DNA of 64,000 bases from Rusavskia elegans. Its lineage: Eukaryota > Ascomycota > Lecanoromycetes > Teloschistales > Teloschistaceae. The stretch lies in the NCBI GenBank assembly GCA_011316305.1, contig SAUG01000012.1, forward strand, positions 124,001 through 188,000, in the 5' to 3' direction. The translations under genes were made by a program, and so were the position numbers. This document shows, in pieces, positions 31,953-42,452 of this stretch (within the stretch, counting starts at the first letter, position 1; each line of letters starts with the position of its first letter). The notes under the pieces were generated by a model that was not told where the DNA came from, made no database searches, and saw only the letters and a program-made list of their open reading frames with translations.

Positions 31953-34598
31953 CTACCCCCCCACCCTCCTCCTCTTCCCAAACCGAAACTTCAACTCATC
32001 CTCACTATCACTCTCCTCGTCGCCTCCCAGACCTTCAAAAACCGCTGCTTTCCTGCCTCCCGCCCTTGCAGCACTCGTCGATACCGGAGTTGATTTCTGA
32101 GTTTGCGTCGTGGTCGCGGGAGCACCACCACTACCTCTTGTCCTCCTCGGCGCCTCTACATCAACCACATCATCCATGCTCTCATCCTGATTATCCTCCT
32201 CCATCTTCAACGCCCTCGGCACGGCTTTTACTCTCCCTGCTTTCTTGTTGCCAGTTCCATTTCTGGTAGCCCCCGCACTTTCGGCAGTATCCAGCAAAAG
32301 ACTTTCCTCCCCGCCGGCAACCTGACTTTGACTCTCCCTTCCTCTTTTCCGTTTTCCTTTTGAAGTACTGCTGTTCTCAAGCCAATAATCGTCTCCAAGG
32401 CCAAGAGTTTTCTTCTTTACTTCTTCCAGCGGGACGATAACGCCTTGGGGTCCTCTTCGGACGTTCGCGGCGTTGGGGTCGCCTTGGCGGCGGAATTTCT
32501 TGAAGTTTTTGCGGCCGTTCCAGGAGGGATCCCATCTTGAGTTTGGCGAGTTGCCGTTATTGGGAGCGGTGGTGCCGTTTTGATGGCGTGAGGCATGGGC
32601 GTGGGGTTTGATGTCGAATTCTTCCACCACGGCGAGGTTGCGTAAGGCTTCGATGTCTCTGATGGAGATGTCTTCGTGCAGGGTTTCTTGATCGCGGGCG
32701 GCGGCTCGATCGGCGGCTTCGCGGCGTTCGCGGAGAGATTTCTTGACGTCGATTTCGGGTGGTGGTGGCTTTTTCGTCGCGGTAGCGGGGATTGCGGACT
32801 CAATGTTGAATGATGTTGAGGGAGGGGGTTCGCCACGAAGGCGGGCGGCTTCGTCCTCTTCGAGGCGGCGGCGTTTTACTGCAGTCGCGGCAGGGAAGAG
32901 CTGGTCGACGAAATCTTCCTCGTCATCTTCAGAGGCGGGAGCCGGGCGTTTGCGGGAATTTGGGGGTTCAGAGGGTAAGGATTCAGGATTGAGGCCCTGA
33001 GTCTGCATTTGGGGGCCTTCTTGCGGGATAGATGATATCGAAGGCTTCATGTCATCGTCATCAGAGTCCGAGAAACCTTTGAAGCGGCTTTTGACTAAGC
33101 CTCGTTGACGAGGTTGCGGCGGTGGTTGAGAGAACTCAGGCTCAGGTTGAGGAGGTTGCACAGCTGAAATTCTCCCATTTTGTGTTGAAACATGATTGCT
33201 GTTGTTCTCATCTGTAATCGGATCATCAATTGACGTGATCAGTGGTGGTTTGTCAACACTTACCTCCAGCCTGCGCCATTTCCAGTGGACGCCTTAACAC
33301 GCTCGCATCGTTCATCAGAATTGCGTCCATGAACTCGTTCTGCTCAATGAACCTCAGATCCAGCGCAAGTGAAGCCGTCCTTACGAGTTCAGCAGCCCAT
33401 TCAAAGTCGTCTTTGGCGCCGCGGAATTTGACCACAACGACTCCTTTGCCTTCGCTGCCATCTTCAAGCTCGCCCAGCCCCTTTTCTCCAGCAACATTCT
33501 TGACATAGCCGACAAGCTCGTCAGTGGTCGTTTGCCCAGGCTTCAAGCCATAATACATAGCTTTGCCGCCACCATTAGTGATAGGCCCTTGTAGTGATTC
33601 GAACTGCGCTTTCTCGCATAGGACGAATGTGTAGCCTTCGAAGACGTTGGCGCGCTCTGGGTTGGGAGCGAAGGCTTCGAAAGGTCGTTCATTTGGTTCT
33701 TTGCCTTTGGGTGGCACATGCTGCATGGGATCCGGCCAGTGTTTAAGAAAGTCTTCTTCAAGAGGGGTAAGACTCTCATCATGATCGAAATCAGTCGGAG
33801 CGGTAGCGTAGACGAGAGCATCGATGAAGGTTTCGTTGACGATATGTTTGCCATTGATGAGGGCTTGCAGGCCCTTTGCTGTATTGCGTTTCGCCTGAAC
33901 AACATGCGTCGTTTGGCCAATGACGTAAGGACCGATGACTTTGATATCGGTGTGCTCAAGACGACTCTGCAGTTGTGCCAAGGGATCTTTACCGGCTTTG
34001 GTTTCCTTGGAGCCAAAGGAGACCGAAAGTACTACCGGCTGCCATTTGATGCTGTGTTGATTTCAGCCATTTGCTCAAGAATTACCAAGAGTTCATACCG
34101 GAATATATGAGCCGTCTTTCCAAGCCTAAAAGAATTTTCATCGTTCTTCAAAAGGGCGCTGGATCCGGAAGCAACTCTCTCTCCATCGATTTCGGTACCG
34201 AATTTAGCACCCTCATCTTGGATTCTGATTTCGGATCGAGTGTGCACCGATGACTGAGTACCGGCTTAGGACAATGTTACATTGATACCAAGACTTCACT
34301 TACTCCACTCCCAGACTTCACCGCAGACACGGTTATCGTGATGTGCTTTCGAGAGACTGACTTTTCTTCTGGACCGAAGCCGACTGCCTCACCTTCAGCC
34401 TTTGACCAGGGCTACAGATGGCGAAGTCTTACTGCTCCGTTTGCTATTAGGGTCTTTAGACCGTCCGTAGAGATACTTTTGGCCAGGACGGAGCCATGTT
34501 CGTTTATCTACAATGCTCCATTTCAGTCAGAACTCTTTGGCTTCGATAGACGACAGCCTACTCTGCAAGATAGGACCATCGCACTCTATGGTCCACAT
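31953..34598 (-). CDS. NBS1: Nbs1/Nibrin, MRN complex subunit
   Basis: The regulatory subunit of the Mre11-Rad50-Nbs1 complex, which senses double-strand breaks and recruits Tel1/ATM. Six exons are inferred (34562-34598, 34433-34507, 34304-34383, 34099-34253, 33264-34051, 31953-33163), giving about 781 residues. The start MWTIECDGPILQ continues as KRTWLRPGQKYLYGR, a typical Nbs1 FHA opening, then SVSRKHITI and KFGTEIDGERV. BRCT-type repeats follow in exon 5. The long C-terminal part is disordered and holds KNFKKFRR, the Mre11-binding motif, and ends with an acidic patch and KFRFGKRRR, resembling the Tel1-binding FxF motif. Five introns (47-100 bp) fall in the first 40 percent. The second intron (34384-34432) is the least certain. 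Confidence 0.92.
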
Positions 34599-34921
34599 TT
34601 GGGCCGAATCCGACGATACAAAATTTAATTGACGATGTCTCAGACGTTTAGGGACCGAAAGAGTCTAGGCGTCCGTGACAGCTCGACGCGTCCTTCGGTC
34701 GCGGTTGTCAGGCGCCACAGCCGTGCCAAGACACTAACCTAGCGTACCTTTCTGGCGAAGTTTCTGCTACTCAGTGCCACTACCATGTACCAAGAATCAT
34801 CCTCCACATAACGGATATCAATTTTATAGACCTGGCGTGCTCATGTCATCGATCGTTGCAGGATCCGGAAGTGAGTCTCGAAGCCTGGTGAGCACGATAC
34901 TAAGAAACAATCCTTATTTCA
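34599..34921. promoter_or_regulatory. Nbs1 upstream region
   Basis: Non-coding stretch between the Nbs1 start and the MITE-like element. The left copy of the ATTTCA target duplication is its last six bases. Nothing else is seen. Confidence 0.4.
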
Positions 34922-35270
34922 AGGGTCTTGCTATCCGCACAAGCATCAATGTCTATCCGCACAAGCATATAATAAGACCTTGGTTTTAACGGCCAAAATC
35001 GACTAAATTATAACGCTATTTCGTTCTTATCTCTAGATAGATCTTAAGGTAAGCTCCTACTTATTATAATACCCTCTTTTTAGGGCCAGATTAAGGCCGT
35101 ATTATCTACCTAATAGGCGATAAGGTCGGCTCTCTGGAGTTGCAATACGGATTCCTAAGGCTGACTCCCGTTTTTAGACCCGGAGTACTAAATTCCGGCC
35201 CTGCGCGCTTCTTAATTGGCTCTCTGCTTGTACGGACAGACATCGATGCTTGTGCGGATAGCAAGACCCT
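34922..35270. mobile_element. MITE-like element with terminal inverted repeats
   Basis: A 349-bp element bounded by inverted repeats of about 47 bp (outer words AGGGTCTTGCTATCCGCACA on the left and its complement on the right, with a few mismatches further in). It is flanked by the direct repeat ATTTCA at 34,916-34,921 and 35,271-35,276. Each arm holds an internal duplication, the word CTATCCGCACAAGCAT occurring twice on the left. The interior is TA-rich and poor in CA and TG, as after RIP. No coding sequence is present, so this would be a non-autonomous DNA transposon. A 6-bp target duplication is not typical of the best known families. Confidence 0.75.
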
Positions 35271-36287
35271 ATTTCAACCACCTACCTGATCTCATTGACC
35301 GCGGAGGTCTGTGTCGACTTCATCGGCAATATCCGGAATGAGCAATGAACCGAGAGTATCTGTGAATTTTCCACAGCGGATCAAGTTGATTACGTCGCCA
35401 TGAACAAATCTGCACGGGACCGCAGCTGTCACGCCTCGTTGAACTCCTGCCGCCCGCTCGACGTAATCACAGCACCGAGCTTCAATGCGCGTATCGAGAA
35501 ATGAGTGGGTCACAACCGCCATGCGTATTGAGAAATGTGTGGATCACAACCGCAATGAAGGCTTTACGCCATGTCAAAACGTGAACGGGAGACCCGAAGA
35601 CAGCAATGCCTGTGAGCGGTACAACATGTCCGGATATCTGGGGAGTCGGCACGATTCAAATGCGCAGATAGCGACACTGAGGTTGTGTTATTCCGAGACG
35701 ACGTAGAGTAATCATTGTGCCGGTGTTACTGCCACGGGCCCTTTTAGAATTGAACGCTGGTCAGATTTGCTTTTTGACCCTCGTGTGACGATTGTGTGGC
35801 ATGGTTGAATAGGGGCAAGGCCTGAATAACTTCCAGAAAGTCTCCTTTCGATAGCTCTCTTTACTACACCCCAGCCCCCGTGACAATGAATCTCTATTGT
35901 AAAGTCTATGATCAAATAGCTCCCTGGTTTTTTTTTCAAGCTTGACAAAGGCCGTGTAAAGGAACATACATTACCTGCATCATCCTGCATATGTAAGCGG
36001 AGGGTTTCCGGCCTGAAACCCTAAAGAGCCTTGCCTCCTTACTGTTGTAATACTCCTGTCGCTCTTCCTTAGGCACGAATCCGACCTTGAGACCCTACCT
36101 TCCTGTCCCATGTTGTGTACCTACACTTCATTAGCACTATACTGGTTGAAATCTTACTCAATCCTTTACCTCTCGTCGCATTAATCTTTCTTTATCAAGC
36201 ATATCACTCGTTTCAATTGGATCTGTTGATCAAAGATAGCTGTGAAGACACCTTTTCGCTCACAAATATCCTGGACCGACGTTCATC
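35271..36287. other. Intergenic region with a 35-bp diverged tandem duplication
   Basis: No gene is supported. Two adjacent diverged units occur at about 35,485-35,520 and 35,521-35,555, both containing a GAGAAATG word followed by GTGG and TCACAACCGC. The stretch upstream of 36,288 should hold the promoter of the next gene. Confidence 0.45.
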
Positions 36288-37044
36288 ATGCCAGACGATC
36301 TCTTTCCTAAATACAGCCTATCCCGAACAGATAATTCCAAGCTTATGCTTAAACACTGGCACAGTCTGAGCGATCTCGATCGCGCCAAAGCCAGATCGGC
36401 GGCCACGACAGTCGCGAATCATACGCAAATCGGCACCTCCATCGGTCTCGTCGTGGGCTGGATCTTGGCTCGAAGATCTCGAAGATCAGCCCTGAAGATT
36501 GCAAAACGCTTTCAAGCCGATGGAACAACCGATTGCGGTGGTATTTCCAGATGGAAGGGCGGGTATGTACCGTCTTTTCCGTTGACACAATGAATGCCTC
36601 GGTTCGGTTTCTTCCTTTTCATGTTATCTGATGCACTGGCGGGGTCTCCGATTTGGCTGGCAGTCAAGGTATCGGATTGTCACTCCGCCAGTCGAAGGGA
36701 TACGCACAAGACCTGCTCGAATACCGATTCCCGATCCCTGATTCGAACGTGTCGTTGACCTCAGGTCAGAGGCTATAGCCATCATTAGCGATACTCTCAA
36801 ACCGTCGAGATTCCGTAATGTTGCAACACATGTTTTCTATGTGAGCGGCACATCGATACTTGGAGCAGCCTGCGGCGGTTTCATTGGTGTTGGTGTGGCC
36901 GGCCGAAAGCTCCGTGAGGACATGAAGAGTATGGCACGCATGGCCTCAGCCTTGAACAGGTATAAAGTCGATGTATTGAGGAAGCAGGCTGATAATCTCG
37001 AGAGAATGTTGAATGATTCTGATTCTGATTCTACTGAATCGTGA
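36288..37044 (+). CDS. Small glycine-rich membrane protein, unknown
   Basis: I do not recognise this family. Exon 1 (36288-36562) and a last exon (36765-37044) are open and phase-compatible, giving about 184 residues. The first contains IGTSIGLVVGWILARR, a membrane segment with small residues followed by Arg. The second contains SGTSILGAACGGFIGVGVAG, a glycine-zipper-like membrane segment, then an amphipathic basic helix and an acidic Ser/Asp tail. The two hairpin-like segments are reminiscent of small mitochondrial inner-membrane proteins, but this is inference. The intervening 202 bp is long for this locus and may hide a small middle exon: after the AG at 36,663 a short open stretch reads QGIGLSLRQS. 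Its donor site would be weak. Confidence 0.58.
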
Positions 37045-38291
37045 GAGGAGCCGCAGATAACGATCATTGGGCGTCGTGCCAATCAATCAACCTCGAATAT
37101 TATCCTCGAGGCATCCCTAGAATCCTGTCTGTCTTGGGACCGATCGATGTAAGTGCCCCACAAGTACCCACAAATCATCTCCACGCTGACTAATTTATCT
37201 TGGAGATTGTTCGGGCAATGCTTATGCTGCTTCGTCACTGCCGATGGTGTCTATCATCCTATATATTCATCGATGTGACGGATCTGAGAGACCAAGATGT
37301 GAAACGAGAAAGGATTAATAGCGCCACAGTAGACCATGCGAATCCTCGACACAACCATCTTCAAGCCCATCGCCAACTGAGGGTCTCATCGCCCATCATA
37401 GCCTCCAGTCTTTAAATAGATATTACCAAACTTCCACAGTATCTCTGCCGAAGACGTGACACAGTACAATACACTACCATATCCAGAAGCCCAGCCATTC
37501 CCCCTCTGCTCCAGACACAAATACAGCAACTAGTAAAATCCTAACCTAAACGCCCGTCCCAGTCGCGGAACCCAACGTCTCAGAGCCGTGTATACGCCGT
37601 GCTGAGGAGTAAATTCCATGTTCTACCTCCCATTTTAGCTAAAAGACTCGCGAGGCATCGTATATCCCATTGCAATCGATTACGGTTCAAAGGCAGAGTT
37701 TGCATTGAAGTACCCTATCGAGATTTCGATATCGGTTGAGGTCTTGGACGGTGTTGAATTATGCGTTAGCCTTCAACTCTTCAATCACCCTTGCTTCTCT
37801 TGCAGCTGTAGTCTTCGTTGTAAGGGTAGAAAATGACGGAAACTCTATGGGCGACCAAGACGAGCAGCAAAGCCACTCCTAGGTCGTACATGTGCATCGC
37901 CGAGCGTGGCCGTGAGGTAGTAAAGAAACCCAGTAGGGGGAAGGACAGACTGAAGATGGACCCAGTGCTACGAGGCGGGGGGCTTATATATGTGATCGTG
38001 CGGGGAGAGCTGGGGAGCGGGTTCAGACGCTTCAGAACCAGGGCATGATGCACCTTGGACTTTCCAAGACTCAGATTTCATGTTGTCACGAAATGACTAA
38101 AGCGGTATTGGAACAGAACGACAGAACGCAGGCAGATAGCCGTGGCTTGGCTCAGTTCCTGTCTCAAGACGGCGTCGCTTTGGTTCTGTGGGAAGGGCAA
38201 CGGAGAGCCTGCCAACCGTGCTCAAATGATCGAGCCACAAATGCATCTTTCCATGCTTGGCTGAGTTGGCGACTCGCCGTGCATAAGCAAT
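37045..38291. other. Intergenic region, nothing identified
   Basis: About 1.25 kb of normal composition with only short open frames, one on the minus strand (37,781-38,053) containing a hydrophobic stretch but no resemblance to known proteins. The two flanking genes converge here. Confidence 0.4.
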
Positions 38292-40227
38292 TTACGTATC
38301 ACGAACCCTCACCATAGTGCCCTTGAATTTGCGCTTCGCATACAGGCCGCTCTCAGCAGCAGCAGTGTTCGCAGTGTTGCAGAGCTCCAGAGAAGGCAAC
38401 ACGCGCAGAGCGATGGCAGCCACGGCCACGTAAAGCGCACAGTAGATAACGCTGCTGGCAACGCAATTGCGGCTTCCCCGACCAAACGTGAGTAGATGAC
38501 GGTCTAGACTCCTGTTCCTCTGCCCCTTCTCGTCGAGCCACCTCTCGGGCACGAATTTCGAGGGGTCGGGGAAGAGATCCTCGTTGGAGTGAACGAGGTG
38601 AGCGGACATGCCGACCCCATAGCCACGCGGGATGACATATCTGGCGTCCCCGGAAGCGGATTCGTACACCAGATCCTCCTCGGTGGCTATGCGAGGAAGC
38701 CTCTCCTGAGACGTCTCGTACGGAAGACGCTCCTGTGTGGCATCGTACAGCATGCGCAAGCCTTCATAGATCACAGCGCTAAGATATGGCAGCTCCTCAA
38801 GCTCCGCCCAGCGAGGAAGGTGCTTAGCATCTGGAATCTTGTTCTGAAGCTCCTCGCGAAGCCTCTGGTAGGCCTTGGGGTTGGACAGGAGATGGTATGT
38901 CACGTTGCTGAGTGAAGCACTCGATGAAGGAAGTGCAGCCATGGTAACTCCATAGGAATCTTGTATAAGTCGCTCCAGTGTCTTTTCCTGTTCCGGCATG
39001 TCCGAGTTCACCAGTTCCAAGACAGCCGGGCAGTTCTTGGCCCCCTTCGTTTCAAAGCTCGCCCAGACAGGGTCGGTTCGCTCTGGTGCTTCGACCTGAC
39101 CCGGCCCGTTAGCGCGGCGATCCTGATGACGAGAGATTCAAGAAGGGCGGGGAAAGGATAGATTACTCTATTAGATACAATAAAGTCGCAAAGGCTGCTG
39201 GGAAACATTTTCACAAGGGACCTGCCTCCGTGGTTAGTGCGCCTCGTCCTGAGAGGATAACAGTAGGTGGACAGCTGTGGCAGCAGCAGCAGAAGGTAAG
39301 CCTTACAAGGGTGCCCATTTTCGGATGTATCGTACCCAAGGAATGTGCCTCTGGATGTGCGTCACTCTTTCCATGAGCTCAAGGGACGACAGGCTGTTAG
39401 GCTGCCAGCCGTCCTGCTCGAGAAATCCAGGGCTGCTGCCAAAGCAGTACTCGGTGAGGGTATCAATGGCAAAGCAGTTGCAGGCGTTGGTGGCGTCAAA
39501 CGCACCGCAGCCGCGGAACGACAAAAGCTTGTCGCAAAGTAGCTGAGCTTTCTCGTGATAGAGATGTTCGACGGTGGCAACTCGAGCCTTGGAAAAGAAC
39601 TTGTTGAGAGGCGGACGGCGAATCCGGTGGTGGACGTGGTCAGCGGTGCCAAACGCAGACTGCCCACGTTAGTTAGCAGGACTTCCATTGCCATACAAAG
39701 ACAGCGAACATCAAGGAGGGCGCTAGGTCAAGCTATTCTTTACCTCTGATACCCTGTTTTACGTTAGCGACAAACTTTCCCGGTAGTTCTGACGGTTATC
39801 GGATGCTACTAACCCGTTCCATCCCATGATGTAGTGCTCTGTCTTATTCCGTTTGTGGTGGCCGACGGCGTACACGGTGTCGACAAAGTTCGGATCGTTG
39901 CAGTGTAACTCGTCAGGATTGATACGAATGATGGGTCCTATTATCGTAGGGTCAGATGAGGTTGCTACCGCTGGCAAAGAGACGACGCGTATACGCACCG
40001 TATCGCTCGTGAAGCTCGATTAGTTGCCGCCGGGTAAACTGAGCCCCACGGACGACCTCGTACCAACACTCATATGCGTAAGATGCCCCAGCAAGCCAGG
40101 GCCCAGGGAATTTGGCAAGGGGATGAAAGGTGACGCGATAGACGGTCAGGGCAGCTGCGTATAAGATAGCGCACGTAAGGGTAGAGCCAACTAGACGTTG
40201 GAGAAGCAACGACCAATTAAGGTCCAT
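38292..40227 (-). CDS. Cytochrome P450, trichodiene-oxygenase-like
   Basis: A microsomal P450 monooxygenase of the kind found in fungal secondary metabolism. Six exons (39999-40227, 39814-39937, 39744-39753, 39307-39659, 39179-39221, 38292-39122) give 529 residues. An N-terminal membrane anchor (LTCAILYAAALTVYRVTFHP) leads to the PGPW segment and RYGPIIRINPDELH. The K-helix EGLR is at 373-376, the PERF-type motif reads PERW, and the heme loop FGRGSRNC places the thiolate at Cys 473. Exon 3 is only 10 nt but is needed to give MGWNGVSESAFGTADH. Two oddities stand out: the I-helix reads AALPSSSA where AGxET(T/S) is usual, and a 9-residue tandem duplication (YDATQERLP / YETSQERLP) follows the K-helix. 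The gene is divergent from the 2-oxoglutarate oxygenase. Confidence 0.9.
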
Positions 40228-40263
40228 GGCACCAGACTGCAACATCTTGACAGCTTGGCAAAA

Positions 40264-40286
40264 GGGGGGGGGGGGGGGGGGGGGGG
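40264..40286 (+). repeat. Homopolymer of 23 G
   Basis: An uninterrupted G run (C on the P450 sense strand), 37 bp upstream of the P450 start codon, in its leader or core promoter. It could form a G-quadruplex and is prone to length change. Confidence 0.85.
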
Positions 40287-40453
40287 CGCCTGCCTTGAGG
40301 CAAAATAAGGAATCCTTCTTCAGGAAGACACAGTTTTATGTCCTCTCCTGTCGGCTGTTCTTCAGCTGCCCTCCTTGGCGGCATACCACCGAGCTCGAGC
40401 GCAGGAGGTCCGCATAAACTTTGGCTCTTTGCCACCTCCCGCCCGCCCCGCTC

Positions 40454-40471
40454 GTGGAGAAGCTTCTCCAC
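40454..40471. promoter_or_regulatory. Perfect 18-bp palindrome, candidate operator
   Basis: GTGGAGAAGCTTCTCCAC is self-complementary, and its half-site GTGGAGAAG recurs ten bases further on at 40,481. It lies about 230 bp upstream of the P450 and 540 bp upstream of the oxygenase. Dimeric zinc-cluster regulators bind sites of this symmetry, so it is a candidate operator. Which factor binds is unknown. Confidence 0.45.
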
Positions 40472-41008
40472 ATTCTGACTGTGGAGAAGATCCATGTATC
40501 TGGAGGTACTAGTGATGCGAGGCGCCCGATGATCAACTCCCCACCTTAATGAGTTACAGGTCGGAATATCCATCGCCACCATCTTGCAAGAATCTGTCTG
40601 TCTACGTGGTATTAGGTAACCGTCCTTTGACGGCATGATTGGAATCTCCTCCAAGAGCTATTCATGGGCTTCAAGCATCTCTAGAAGCTGTGAACTCTGT
40701 TGTGGCTGAAGCTGGCGACGGCTTAATGACGGCCCTGTGCTGTGTGTCGGAAGTTCTTTGTGAGAAGGTCGATCGGATGTAAGAAAAGACCACACTGACG
40801 TGGCTTGCCGCTTAGTATGAACAGGCCGTTCCACGATGCGTATCCACCTTATGCAGCATCAACGATGATCACCTTAATACTGGAGAGCGCGTCTCAGCGA
40901 CGAGATCGCGTACTTCCTCGGACTAGACTCCCAACATTTAAATATTGAATCGGGAGTGAAGGGGTGTAAGAACCTAAAAAATCAGCAGCCGGAAAACAAC
41001 GAAAGACA

Positions 41009-42229
41009 ATGGGCAGTCTCATCGACAGCAACGCGGGTCAGCGCGTTCGTACGTTGGATATTTCCTGCTTCCTCAACGGCAACTGCGCAGCTCGAAGCGA
41101 GTTTGCCAAAGAGCTGGTAGACTGCCTAGGCAGCGTAGGCTTTGTGAAACTCAAGAATCACGGTGTCAGCGCTGGGGAAATTCGCCAGGTATTTGATATA
41201 GTCAGACGCCTTTCCTTAAACACGATCTGCACTCACCGACAACGAGCTTCGACTGACTGTTGCTGGCATTTGCCGCGGAAATCTTCAGAACAAGCGTTTC
41301 TTTGCTCTTCCTCTCGCGGCCAAGGAAAAAGCCGCTCACCCTCCTGAGCCGAATCCTCATCGCGGCTATAGCTACCTCGGGCAGGAGAAGCTTTCCAAGG
41401 TCAAGGACTACGAAAAGGGCAGCAGAAACGCCATTGATGTGTTTGACGTCAAGGTAACGCTCACGCTGGCGCTCCCGCACACGCACACACGACATCTACG
41501 TGTCCAGTGTATCTTTTTGTTATTGCACGCGCGTAAGAGTCGGTTTGACCCATTTTCTCCCGCTGACAAAAGCTCCTCCAGGAATCATACGACCTGGGTC
41601 CGGCTGGCGACAATCTCTACCCCAACCGATGGCCTGACGAAGATGATGTGCCTGGGTTCCGCGCCGTCGCAGAAGCCTTTTACGAGCGCTGTCACCAAGT
41701 CCATCAGGACATCCTTCAGGCCCTTTCCGTCGGCCTCGGCCTCAGCCCAACGTTTCTGCTGGATCTTTGCAGTACCAACTCATCGGAACTCCGCCTGAAC
41801 CACTACCCAGGAGGTTCCATGTCCGGAATGCGAAAGGGAGCTAGGAGGATATCCGAGCATACTGACTTTGGCACCGTCACTCTGCTCTTCCAAGACTCTG
41901 TTGGCGGCCTGGAGATCGAGGACCAGAGTATGCCAGGCCGCTACTTTGCCGTGCCCTGTGAAAGCCCGACCGAGATGATTGTCAACATTGGCGACTGCCT
42001 GCAGCGCTGGACAAACGACAGGTTCCGCTCCACGAGTCACCGGGTCGTACTCCCGAGCGAGGAAAATGCCTGGGTCCATGACAGGTACTCGATTGCCTAT
42101 TTTGGCAAGCCTAACCGCTCGCAGCTCGTGGGCACCCTCAGCGAGCTGCTGAAAGATGGCGACAAGCCCAGATATGAGAACATCACTGCATGGGAGTACA
42201 ACCAGGAGAAGCTCGTTCTCACGTATTGA
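41009..42229 (+). CDS. 2-oxoglutarate/Fe(II) dioxygenase, isopenicillin-N-synthase-like
   Basis: A soluble non-heme iron oxygenase of the type that hydroxylates or desaturates small molecules. Exons 41009-41200, 41289-41453 and 41573-42229 join in phase 0, giving 337 residues. The N-terminal DIOX_N part includes LGSVGFVKLKNHGV, and the first join is set by the expected VFDINKRFFALPL (donor GTCAGA; the earlier GTATTT would delete four residues). The iron ligands are His215, Asp217 (SEHTDFG) and His275 (STSHRV), and the 2-oxoglutarate pair is Arg290/Ser292 (RYS). All are intact. The stop TGA ends at the first base of the target duplication of a Copia element, so the native 3' untranslated region has been displaced by an LTR. 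Confidence 0.92.
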
Positions 42230-42233
42230 TTAC

Positions 42234-42452
42234 TGTGAGCATGTAGGCAGCAGCATGTAGGTGGATGATTGTAGCTATGGAGAAGAGTTCTATGGAGAGG
42301 ATCGGTGAAGGAAAAGTAGGATTCGCTAAGACCACGCTAAGCCTATTTAGGTATAATTAGGAGCTTCCCGTAATTAGTAATCTAACTCTATTAGTTAATA
42401 TATATCTAATTAAATTATATCTCTATTATAATAACCTCTATATAGGTTTTTA
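42234..42452 (-). repeat. Copia LTR, left copy (3' LTR by pol orientation)
   Basis: A 219-bp repeat starting TGTGAGCATGTAGG. Its first 120 bases keep normal TG and CA content; the remainder is RIP-mutated. It abuts the oxygenase stop codon after four bases. Confidence 0.9.

Larger units (their letters stand above)
40228..41008. promoter_or_regulatory. Divergent promoter region, P450 / 2OG oxygenase
   Basis: The 781-bp region between the two start codons would allow co-regulation of the pair. It contains a run of 23 G close to the P450 start and a perfect 18-bp palindrome with a nearby half-site. No coding sequence is supported, although one minus frame stays open across part of it. Confidence 0.6.

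Noticed and set aside
36560..36770. A tRNA gene within the long intron, suggested by GATTCGAA words
   Set aside because: No cloverleaf with matching A and B boxes and acceptor stem could be drawn.
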